A DNA stretch of 64,000 nucleotides from Flavobacterium soyae (GTDB lineage Bacteria > Bacteroidota > Bacteroidia > Flavobacteriales > Flavobacteriaceae), in the NCBI RefSeq assembly GCF_021245985.1, contig NZ_JAJQXA010000013.1, positions 62,001 through 126,000 of the forward strand, given 5' to 3'. A program made the translations under genes and the position numbers. Position 1 is the stretch's first letter; each line of letters starts with the position of its first letter. Shown piece by piece: positions 35,328-42,514 of this stretch. Below the pieces are notes generated by a model. That model ran no database searches, had not been told where the DNA came from, and was given only the letters and a program-made list of their open reading frames with translations.

Positions 35328-35618
35328 GTCAATTCCGAGGAACGAGGAATCGTACTAGAGAATCGACAAAGATTGGTGATTTTGATTGCGAAGATGGATT
35401 AAAATCCATCCCTACAATATAATTTGTTCCTACGGAATGCTACATATAAAATTCCGAAAGAATGATTTATTTTGCAGTAACGGATTTTAATCCGTTGAAG
35501 GCAGAGTAACCCTAATATTGTCATTCCGAGGAACGAGGAATCGCACTAGAGAATCGACAAAGATTGACGACTTGCTTTGCGGAATTACTTGTGTGATTCC
35601 TCGTTCCTTGGAATTGAC
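35328..35618. repeat. Composite intergenic repeat cluster
   Basis: A 27-base arm at 35520-35546 (GTCATTCCGAGGAACGAGGA...) pairs imperfectly with 35591-35618. The same left arm and its flank (to about 35376) recur as a direct repeat at 35328. Between them are two small hairpins, GATGGATT-AA-AATCCATC (35393-35410) and AACGGATT-TT-AATCCGTT (35479-35496). No open frame of note. This is the palindrome family also seen at 16203-16300. Confidence 0.8.
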
Positions 35619-35689
35619 AAACTTTGTGGTTTATAAACTTTGACAAAGTTGGTTAAGTAAGTTCTTATAAAAAACAAAACCGTCTAATC

Positions 35690-35760
35690 TAGCCCTGATG
35701 GAAGTGGTATCCTTTTATGGCGGGGTTCGCCATAAAAGATATAGCGGACAGCGGGACTAC
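35690..35760. ncRNA. Candidate structured RNA or repeat element
   Basis: A ten-base perfect hairpin TTTTATGGCG (35713-35722) / CGCCATAAAA (35728-35737) is extended by TATC/GATA with one bulge, and is framed by AGCCCTGATGGAAGTGG on the left and ATAGCGGACAGCGGGACTA on the right. I recall similar framed hairpins in other Flavobacterium intergenic regions, but cannot name the family (Flavo-1 RNA is one candidate to test). The strand is not certain. Confidence 0.45.
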
Positions 35761-35897
35761 TGGTCTTTTTGGAGATATTGTGCTGCTTCTAAAAATATTT
35801 ATCAACCAGATTTAATCTAATTTTGTCGAAAATCTAACAATTTAAAAGCCTAATTAAACGTGATTTTTGAGTACTTTCGTAGAATTAAATTTAATAC

Positions 35898-37034
35898 ATG
35901 AAAATAGCAATAGTTTGTTATCCAACATTTGGCGGTAGTGGTGTAGTTGCTACAGAACTAGGTCTCGAATTAGCCAGACGCGGACACGAAATACATTTTA
36001 TAACTTACAGTCAGCCAGTAAGATTAGCACTTTTAAATTCTAATGTTCATTATCACGAAGTAAACGTTCCTGAATATCCTTTATTCCATTATCAGCCGTA
36101 TGAGTTGGCTTTGTCAAGCAAATTGGTTGATATGGTGAAATTATATAAAATAGAAGTACTGCATGTGCATTACGCTATTCCACACGCTTATGCGGGTTAT
36201 ATGGCGAAACAAATGCTGAAGAATGAAGGAATTAATCTTCCGATGATTACAACACTTCACGGAACTGATATAACGCTTGTTGGAAACCATCCGTTTTATA
36301 AACCTGCGGTAACTTTTAGTATCAATAAATCAGATTATGTGACTTCGGTTTCACAGAGTTTGAAAGATGATACGCTGAAATTGTTCAAAATCAAGAATAA
36401 AATTAAGGTAATCCCGAATTTTATTGAATTGGATAAAGTTAGAAAAGATCCGACCGAACCTTGCCACCGATATGTTATGGCAAAGGAAAATGAGCGGATC
36501 GTAACGCATATTAGTAACTTTAGAAAGGTAAAACGTATTCCGGATATTATCAAGATTTTCTATAATATCCAGAAAGTAATGCCGGCTAAATTAATGATGG
36601 TGGGCGATGGTCCTGAAAAAGAAAGAGCAGAGGTTTTATGTATGGAACTGGGAATTTACGACAAAGTAATTTTCTTTGGTAACAGTAATGAAATCGATAA
36701 GATTTTATGCATGACCGATTTGTTTTTACTTCCGTCAGAAACAGAAAGTTTTGGTTTGGCAGCCTTAGAAGCAATGGCTTGCGGAGTTCCTGTAATTTCA
36801 AGTAACTCGGGAGGTTTGCCGGAAGTTAATTTTGATGGCGTTTCAGGATATTTAAGCGATGTTGGAAATGTTGATGAAATGGCGGCAAATGCAATCAAAA
36901 TTTTAAAAGATGATGAAACTTTGAATAAGTTTAAAATGAATGCATTAGAAGTGGCTAAGAATTTTGATATTAAAAACATTCTGCCTAAATATGAAGCTTT
37001 GTATCAAAGAGCAATTGACGATTATAAAGAATAG
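35898..37034 (+). CDS. bshA: N-acetyl-alpha-D-glucosaminyl L-malate synthase (bacillithiol)
   Basis: BshA joins UDP-GlcNAc and L-malate in the first step of bacillithiol synthesis. The 378-residue GT4 protein starts MKIAIVCYPTFGGSGVVATELG, with the acceptor-binding motif HEIHFITYSQP, TTLHGTDITLVG near 117, SNFRKVKRI near 205 and the donor-binding ETESFGLAALEAMACGVPVI near 280. These match bacillithiol-type rather than general glycosyltransferases. No bshB or bshC is in the window. It is followed by a lipoprotein gene 28 bases later. Confidence 0.92.
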   Translation: MKIAIVCYPTFGGSGVVATELGLELARRGHEIHFITYSQPVRLALLNSNVHYHEVNVPEYPLFHYQPYELALSSKLVDMVKLYKIEVLHVHYAIPHAYAGYMAKQMLKNEGINLPMITTLHGTDITLVGNHPFYKPAVTFSINKSDYVTSVSQSLKDDTLKLFKIKNKIKVIPNFIELDKVRKDPTEPCHRYVMAKENERIVTHISNFRKVKRIPDIIKIFYNIQKVMPAKLMMVGDGPEKERAEVLCMELGIYDKVIFFGNSNEIDKILCMTDLFLLPSETESFGLAALEAMACGVPVISSNSGGLPEVNFDGVSGYLSDVGNVDEMAANAIKILKDDETLNKFKMNALEVAKNFDIKNILPKYEALYQRAIDDYKE

Positions 37035-37062
37035 AAACATTAATTTTAAAAATTTGAACGTA

Positions 37063-37485
37063 ATGAAAAAAGTAATTTCAGTTTTAGTAATTTTTGTTTT
37101 GATTTCCTGCGGAGCTAAGAAGACGACAAGTTCAACGGCTTTATATGAAGTTTTAACTGAACAGTCTGACGGCGGAGGAAATATTAAATTTTTCGAAATT
37201 TTGACAGAACCTAACGAGATCAAAATGCTTGAAAATGATCCGCTTTTGGCTGCTAAAATGAAGCAGACTGATATTGCCAATTCGAATTATGTTATCCTTA
37301 ATATGGGTGAAAAAAGCACAGGAGGATATTCTATAGGGATTGAAAAAGTTGAAGAAACCGATAAGAACATTATCATTACGGTAAAAGAAAAAAGCCCTGC
37401 TCCAGATGCAATGGTAACACAGGTTATTACTTATCCTTATACGGTTGTAAAAATACATTCTAAAAAGGAGATTATTATTAAATAA
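37063..37485 (+). CDS. PrcB-like lipoprotein
   Basis: A 140-residue lipoprotein: signal sequence MKKVISVLVIFVLISCGAK with the lipid-modified Cys at about residue 16. The C-terminal 60 residues (GEKSTGGYSIGIEKVEE, then VKEKSPAPDAMVTQVITYPY) match the PrcB C-terminal domain, known from a protease-associated lipoprotein of Treponema. The open frame reaches into bshA, but ATG at 37063 begins a proper signal. Probably co-transcribed with bshA; no protease partner is adjacent. Role unknown. Confidence 0.8.
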   Translation: MKKVISVLVIFVLISCGAKKTTSSTALYEVLTEQSDGGGNIKFFEILTEPNEIKMLENDPLLAAKMKQTDIANSNYVILNMGEKSTGGYSIGIEKVEETDKNIIITVKEKSPAPDAMVTQVITYPYTVVKIHSKKEIIIK

Positions 37486-37508
37486 ATAGTTATTAGTTAG
37501 AGGCCAAA

Positions 37509-37796
37509 TGTCAGGCTGAGCGAAGTCGAAGCTCTTTTTTGCTTTGTAAACCTTCGACTTCGCTCAGGGTGATTGTTTAATTATTTAGTAGAAATAAAAA
37601 AAAGGTAGATGTGAAATGTCAGGCTGAGTGTAGTCGAAGCCCTTTTTCACCTTGTAAGTTCTTCTCCCGAAGCCTTGGGATCGCTCAGGGTGACAATTGT
37701 AATAGTTAAATAATAAGAGTTAATTGTGAAATGTCAGGCTGAGCGAAGTCGAAGCCCTTTTTTGCCTTAAAGCCCTTCGACTACGCTCAGGGTGAC
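37509..37796. repeat. Three tandem REP-like palindromes
   Basis: Copies at 37509-37572, 37617-37694 and 37732-37796 each begin TGTCAGGCTGAG, run into GTCGAAGC, a T-rich centre, and return as CTTCGAC..CGCTCAGGGTGA. Each can fold as a long hairpin. The second copy has a changed right arm (CCCGAAGCCTTGGGA). Spacing is about 110 bases. They separate the PrcB-like gene from the convergent barrel gene; the stretch holds no gene. Confidence 0.85.
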
Positions 37797-37814
37797 AGTT
37801 GCTTAACTAAAACA

Positions 37815-37848
37815 TAAAAAAAACCTGCCGTATTAAAACGACAGGTTA
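37815..37848 (-). terminator. Terminator of the barrel-protein gene
   Basis: Read on the minus strand, AACCTGTCGT (37848 leftward) pairs with ACGGCAGGTT with one mismatch and is followed by seven T. Confidence 0.75.
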
Positions 37849-37874
37849 CTTTTTACAATTTTTTTTATTTTTAA

Positions 37875-38372
37875 TTAGAATCTGAATTTAACGCCTAGAC
37901 CAACGTCAAATCCAAAATTGTCATCGTCATAGTATCCAGAACCAATTTCAGGTCTTGCATCTAATGATAATGTGATAGGTACTTCTTTAAATCTATATTC
38001 GATACCAATATCTCCGGCTGCAAAAACATAAGTCCCGCTGTCGTTATATCTAAAGTTATTGTTGTAATAATCGTGATCCCAGGCAGCAAGTCCTCCACCG
38101 ACACCGGCATACCAGTTAAATCCTCCATCGATGTTCCAAACCCATTGGTAAAGAGCAACTCCTTTAATAGCGTCTACATCACTGCTGTTTCTCCAGCCTA
38201 AATCAAATTCAAGTCTGTTTTTTTGATTTAATCCTAATTGGTACGATACTTCACCTCCAAATCCGTTATTGTCTCCTAAACGCAATCCTAAAGCGTGTTT
38301 TGAAATTTCTTGTGATTGAGCCGTAAATGCTAATCCCAGGAGCATAATGGCAGATAATATAATCTTTTTCAT
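37875..38372 (-). CDS. Small outer-membrane beta-barrel protein
   Basis: A 165-residue exported protein with signal peptide MKKIILSAIMLLGLAFTAQSQ. The mature part has alternating aromatic/hydrophobic strands (GGEVSYQLGL, NRLEFDLGW, GGFNWYAGVGGGLA, YVFAAGDIGIEYRF) and ends in VKFRF, the C-terminal Phe used by the BAM machinery. This fits an eight-strand outer-membrane barrel of the OmpA/OmpX size class. Ligand or role unknown. An inverted repeat CGTTCT/AGAACG (38409-38427) lies upstream, in the leader or promoter region. Confidence 0.82.
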   Translation of the reverse strand: MKKIILSAIMLLGLAFTAQSQEISKHALGLRLGDNNGFGGEVSYQLGLNQKNRLEFDLGWRNSSDVDAIKGVALYQWVWNIDGGFNWYAGVGGGLAAWDHDYYNNNFRYNDSGTYVFAAGDIGIEYRFKEVPITLSLDARPEIGSGYYDDDNFGFDVGLGVKFRF

Positions 38373-38531
38373 AAAAATGGTTAATTAATTTTTTTTCAAA
38401 TGTATAATCGTTCTCTATCTAAGAACGTATAACATTTTTAGAAATTGTTATATAATTCACATTTCTTATATGCAAATTATACAAACAAAAAATAGTCAGC
38501 CTTTGCAATTGCCTGTAAATACTAATGTAAT

Positions 38532-39356
38532 TTACTTTTTAAGAATAATGTTAGACAGCATTTGAGAGGTTAAAATATCTTCCATTTCGAAAAGATTTTC
38601 TTCTTCTGTAAAGTTTGTATGAGTGTATGAGTATAGTTTCCAACGTTTTTTATGATACTCAAGAGCGGTGAGATTTTCGACCCAGTCGCCAGAATTTAAG
38701 TATAAAGTAGAACCGTGTTTATTTTCTTTAGTAAGGATTTTTGGTTCATGAATATGGCCGCAGATAACATAATCGTAGTTTTTTTCTATAGCCAGATCAG
38801 TTGCTGTAGTTTCAAAATCCGAAATAAATTTTACAGCCTTTTTTACGCTCGCTTTTATTTTTTTAGAAAAAGAGTAAGGTTCACGGCCTAATTTTGCCAG
38901 ACACCAGTTAGCAAAACGATTCATTAAAATTAAATAATCATAACCTAATCCGCCCAGTTTTGCAATCCATTTAGAATGCTGCACAGATGCATCAAAAACG
39001 TCTCCATGAAAAATCCAGGCTTTTTTGTCGTCTAATTCCAAAACTAATTTATCGACCAAAGAAAAATTTCCCATATTCATGTCGCTGAATTTTCGAAGAA
39101 TCTCGTCATGATTTCCGGTAATGTAATATACTTTTGTGCCTTTTGAAGCCATCCCGATAATGCGTTGGATCACTCTTAAATGCGCTTTAGGAAAATAAGA
39201 TTTTCTAAACTGCCAGGCATCGATTATGTCGCCATTTAAAACTAAAGTTTTAGGTTTAATGGTTGATAGATAGTTGTTTAGTTCTTTAGCGTGACTTCCG
39301 TAAGTTCCCAAATGAACATCAGAAATAATGACCAGTTCGACATTTCGTTTTTTCAA
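38532..39356 (-). CDS. UDP-2,3-diacylglucosamine pyrophosphatase-like phosphoesterase
   Basis: A cytoplasmic calcineurin-type metallophosphoesterase, 274 residues. All five motifs are visible: ISDVHLGTYG (metal Asp/His), NGDIIDAW, TGNHDEIL, FHGDVFDAS and CGHIHEP. The combination and length match the LpxH-like (UDP-2,3-diacylglucosamine hydrolase) group widespread in Bacteroidetes, so it probably works in lipid A synthesis, though relatives with other substrates exist. It is a single gene divergent to aroC with about 190 bases between. Confidence 0.85.
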   Translation of the reverse strand: MKKRNVELVIISDVHLGTYGSHAKELNNYLSTIKPKTLVLNGDIIDAWQFRKSYFPKAHLRVIQRIIGMASKGTKVYYITGNHDEILRKFSDMNMGNFSLVDKLVLELDDKKAWIFHGDVFDASVQHSKWIAKLGGLGYDYLILMNRFANWCLAKLGREPYSFSKKIKASVKKAVKFISDFETTATDLAIEKNYDYVICGHIHEPKILTKENKHGSTLYLNSGDWVENLTALEYHKKRWKLYSYTHTNFTEEENLFEMEDILTSQMLSNIILKK

Positions 39357-39520
39357 TTTTTCTCAATTTGAAGTTCCACAAATAAAAGAAAATCCCACAG
39401 AATTTATTTTATCAAAAGGTTACTAATTCGAAGGCTATTTTAATAAATTGTGATTTTTAAAGTGTTTAATCTTTAATTAATATTACCAATTTTTAATTTT
39501 TTAATTTAATTCATAAAACT

Positions 39521-39528
39521 TACATTTG
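39521..39528 (+). promoter_or_regulatory. Candidate -7 box for aroC
   Basis: TACATTTG fits TAnnTTTG and lies 16 bases before the ATG of aroC, which implies a very short leader. No TTG is present at the right distance upstream. Confidence 0.4.
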
Positions 39529-39544
39529 CTCAAAACAAATAACA

Positions 39545-40603
39545 ATGGCAGGAAATAGCTACGGCACCCTATATAAGGTTACAACATTTGGAGAATCTCA
39601 TGGTGAAGCTCTGGGCGGAATTATAGACGGTTGTCCATCAGGAATACAACTTGATTTAGAAGCAATTGAGGTTGAAATGTCTCGAAGAAAACCGGGGCAG
39701 TCGGCTATCGTAACACAACGAAAAGAACCAGATGCGGTTCAGTTTTTATCTGGAATATTTGAAGGAAAAACTACCGGAACTCCAATTGGTTTTATTATTC
39801 CAAATACCAATCAAAAATCAGACGATTACTCGCATATAAAAAATAATTACAGGCCAAGCCATGCAGATTATGTATACGATCAAAAGTATGGTTTTCGTGA
39901 CTATCGCGGCGGCGGAAGAAGTTCTGCCCGCGAAACAGCAAGCAGAGTAGTAGCTGGGGCTATTGCAAAACAAATGCTTCCTCAAATTAAAATTAATGCC
40001 TACGTATCTTCGGTAGGTCCAATTCATTTAGATACACCATATCAGGAATTAGATTTCTCAAAAATCGAAAGCAATCCAGTTCGCTGTCCGGATGAAAAAT
40101 CGGCAGCCATTATGGAAGAATATATTCGTGATATCCGCAAGCAGGGTGATACTGTTGGAGGTGTAGTTTCATGTGTAATTCAAAATGTTCCGGTTGGTTT
40201 GGGAGAACCGGTTTTTGATAAGCTGCACGCTGAATTAGGAAAAGCAATGCTTTCTATTAATGCAGTAAAAGGTTTTGAGTACGGAAGCGGTTTCTCTGGT
40301 TCTGAAATGAAAGGAAGTGAACATAACGATTTATATAACCCTGACGGAACTACAAAAACAAATCTTTCAGGCGGAATCCAGGGCGGAATAAGCAACGGAA
40401 TGGATATTTACTTTAGAGTTGCTTTTAAACCTGTTGCGACTATCATGCAGACTCAGGACTCATTAGATAATAAAGGAAATATTACACCAATGACCGGAAA
40501 AGGACGTCATGATCCGTGTGTGGTGCCTCGTGCAGTACCAATCGTTGAGGCGATGGCTGCGATTGTTTTGGCTGATTTTTATTTAATCAACAAAACATAT
40601 TAA
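39545..40603 (+). CDS. aroC: Chorismate synthase
   Basis: AroC makes chorismate from EPSP using reduced flavin, the last common step of aromatic synthesis. The 352-residue protein carries all signatures: GESHGEALGGIIDG at 14-27, YRGGGRSSARETASRVV near 122 and GRHDPCVVPRAVPIVEA near 323. Length is normal. It stands apart from other aro genes. A symporter gene follows 51 bases later, with a weak hairpin between. Confidence 0.96.
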   Translation: MAGNSYGTLYKVTTFGESHGEALGGIIDGCPSGIQLDLEAIEVEMSRRKPGQSAIVTQRKEPDAVQFLSGIFEGKTTGTPIGFIIPNTNQKSDDYSHIKNNYRPSHADYVYDQKYGFRDYRGGGRSSARETASRVVAGAIAKQMLPQIKINAYVSSVGPIHLDTPYQELDFSKIESNPVRCPDEKSAAIMEEYIRDIRKQGDTVGGVVSCVIQNVPVGLGEPVFDKLHAELGKAMLSINAVKGFEYGSGFSGSEMKGSEHNDLYNPDGTTKTNLSGGIQGGISNGMDIYFRVAFKPVATIMQTQDSLDNKGNITPMTGKGRHDPCVVPRAVPIVEAMAAIVLADFYLINKTY

Positions 40604-40608
40604 TAAAA

Positions 40609-40634
40609 ATAAGACAGTGAGGGTCTTATGTTTT
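40609..40634 (+). terminator. Weak terminator-like hairpin after aroC
   Basis: ATAAGAC (40609-40615) / GTCTTAT (40623-40629) followed by GTTTTAAT. It may only attenuate transcription into the symporter gene. Confidence 0.4.
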
Positions 40635-40654
40635 AATAATCAAAAAGTAAATTA

Positions 40655-41941
40655 ATGCAAGTTACAGAAACCAAAAAGAAATCATTTTTATCAGGATTAA
40701 CCGGGCAGATTATAATTGCAATGGTACTTGGAGCAGCGCTGGGAATTATTATTCATAATTCAATTTCACAAGAGGCAGCAGTATCGTTTAGTAATAAAAT
40801 AAAAATGCTGGCTACGATCTTTATCAGATTAGTGCAAATGATTATTGCTCCTTTAGTTTTTACCACTTTAGTAGTAGGAATTGCAAAATTAGGCGATATA
40901 AAAACCGTTGGGAGAATTGGAGGAAAAGCACTTGGCTGGTTTTTTACAGCTTCATTTATATCTTTATTAATTGGATTATTCTTTGTGAATATTTTAAAAC
41001 CAGGAGTTGGTTTAAAATTAGATCACGTTGATATGGCTGCAGCTACTGAGGTTACAGCTAAAACTAAAATTTTATCTGTAGAAAATTTTGTTGAGCATAT
41101 TGTTCCTAAAAGTATTTTTGAAGCAATGGCAACTAATGAAATTTTACAGATTGTGATATTTTCTATCTTTTTTGGATTAGCTGCTGCTTCATTAGGCAGT
41201 ACTGTAAAACCAATTATAAACGCTTTTGATAAAGCTTCGCATATTGTTTTAAAAATGGTAAACTATGTAATGAACTTTGCTCCAATTGGTGTTTTTGGTG
41301 CTATTGCCGGAGTATTTGCCATTAGAGATGCAGAGGAATTAATTATTACCTATTTTAAATTTTTCGGATCATTTTTAGTAGGGATCAGTACCTTATGGGT
41401 TGTCTTGGTTGTTGTTGGTTATGTTTTCTTAAAAGGAAGAATGACTGAGTTATTAAAACGAATTATTGGGCCGTTAGCGATTGCTTTTGGAACAACAAGC
41501 AGTGAAGCAGTTTTTCCTAAATTAACAGAAGAACTAGAAGATTTTGGGGTAAAAGATAAAATTGTAGCGTTCATGCTGCCGTTAGGATACTCGTTTAACT
41601 TAGACGGAAGTATGATGTACATGACTTTTGCCAGTATATTTATCGCTCAGTTTTATGGCGTACACTTAGATTTAGGAACGCAAATGGCTATGCTTTTGGT
41701 TTTAATGTTAACCAGTAAAGGTATTGCAGGCGTGCCAAGAGCGAGTTTGGTAATTGTTGCAGCTACTTGCGGGATGTTTAAAATTCCTATTGAAGGTATT
41801 GCATTAATCCTGCCAATTGATCATTTCTGTGATATGTTTAGAAGTGCAACAAATGTTTTAGGAAATGCTTTAGCCACTTCGGTTGTTGGGCAATGGGAAA
41901 ATGGCAAAGAAGAGGATTTGAATATAGCTGAAAAAAAATAA
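40655..41941 (+). CDS. Dicarboxylate/amino acid:cation symporter (DAACS)
   Basis: An inner-membrane sodium- or proton-coupled transporter for glutamate, aspartate or C4-dicarboxylates. The 428-residue protein has about eight helices and two hairpins. Family motifs: LVQMIIAPLVFTTLVVG near 65, FGTTSSEAVFPK near 280 (the serine-rich re-entrant loop), LPLGYSFNLDGSMMYMT near 310 and MLTSKGIAGVPRASLVI near 350, with LPIDHFCDMFRSATNVLGN holding the substrate-binding residues. Substrate choice between GltP, GltT and DctA types cannot be made by eye. A strong terminator follows. Confidence 0.92.
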   Translation: MQVTETKKKSFLSGLTGQIIIAMVLGAALGIIIHNSISQEAAVSFSNKIKMLATIFIRLVQMIIAPLVFTTLVVGIAKLGDIKTVGRIGGKALGWFFTASFISLLIGLFFVNILKPGVGLKLDHVDMAAATEVTAKTKILSVENFVEHIVPKSIFEAMATNEILQIVIFSIFFGLAAASLGSTVKPIINAFDKASHIVLKMVNYVMNFAPIGVFGAIAGVFAIRDAEELIITYFKFFGSFLVGISTLWVVLVVVGYVFLKGRMTELLKRIIGPLAIAFGTTSSEAVFPKLTEELEDFGVKDKIVAFMLPLGYSFNLDGSMMYMTFASIFIAQFYGVHLDLGTQMAMLLVLMLTSKGIAGVPRASLVIVAATCGMFKIPIEGIALILPIDHFCDMFRSATNVLGNALATSVVGQWENGKEEDLNIAEKK

Positions 41942-41959
41942 TATATCCTTTAAAATATA

Positions 41960-41996
41960 AAACCGTAACAAGCCTTTGTTTGTTACGGTTTTTTAA
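41960..41996. terminator. Terminator after the symporter
   Basis: Eleven-base stem AAACCGTAACA (41960-41970) / TGTTACGGTTT (41981-41991), followed by TTTT. It may also serve the minus-strand peptide gene from the other side. Confidence 0.88.
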
Positions 41997-42042
41997 ATTT
42001 TTATACAGTTTGCGGCTGAACAAAAAAGAGCTGCCAATAAAC

Positions 42043-42174
42043 TTATTTAGCAGCTACTTTTCCTTTTCTGTCAGCATCTTCTTCAGGTGCTGTTGTATCA
42101 CCTCCTGTAATAGTTTTTTGCTGTGCTTTAGTCAATTTTTCTGTTTCTGCAAATTTTAAAAAGTTTTCTAACAT
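42043..42174 (-). CDS. Small peptide with double-glycine leader
   Basis: A 43-residue frame reading MLENFLKFAETEKLTKAQQK, then TITGG, then a hydrophilic tail DTTAPEEDADRKGKVAAK. The Leu-Thr-Lys-x-x-Gln-Lys-x-Ile-x-Gly-Gly pattern is the classic bacteriocin/RiPP-type leader ending in Gly-Gly, widespread in short flavobacterial peptides and cut by C39 peptidase transporters. The predicted mature part would be only 18 residues, without Cys. No maturation enzyme or C39 transporter is in the window. It points away from the hybrid kinase gene. It could be a secreted peptide, a signal, or an orphan precursor. Confidence 0.65.
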   Translation of the reverse strand: MLENFLKFAETEKLTKAQQKTITGGDTTAPEEDADRKGKVAAK

Positions 42175-42514
42175 AATTTTTTAATTTTAATGCTCCAATC
42201 TTCTAAAACACTTGGGGCTTGTGTCTTTTAATTTTGTTAAAAATAGTGTTATTTTTTATTATTGTAATATTTTTATTAAATATTTTATAATGAAGAGTAC
42301 TTAGCAGGCAGAGATCTTATAATCTTTGAAAGAGTTTTTATTAAGAATATTAAAAAATGTTAGACTAATAAAATATTTAAATATCTTGTTTAGTATTCTA
42401 TTTTTTTGGATGATACAATTAAAAAATGATTGTTAAATCTTTAGATTATTAAGGTAAATACTGCTATTGTGTATTATTATAATAATGTATATTTGAATAA
42501 ACATATCCCAAGTT
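42175..42514. other. Divergent promoter region, no gene seen
   Basis: About 340 bases, extremely AT-rich, between the leader-peptide gene and the hybrid kinase. It must contain both promoters, but no clear TAnnTTTG with a spaced TTG was found. No open frame of interest. Confidence 0.45.

Noticed and set aside
36964..37062. N-terminal extension of the PrcB-like lipoprotein into bshA
   Set aside because: It would bury the lipoprotein signal; ATG at 37063 gives a correct signal and lipobox.
37509..37796. Regularly spaced repeats as a CRISPR array
   Set aside because: Only three copies, each palindromic over its whole length and more than 60 bases long, with no cas genes; they fit REP-like elements.
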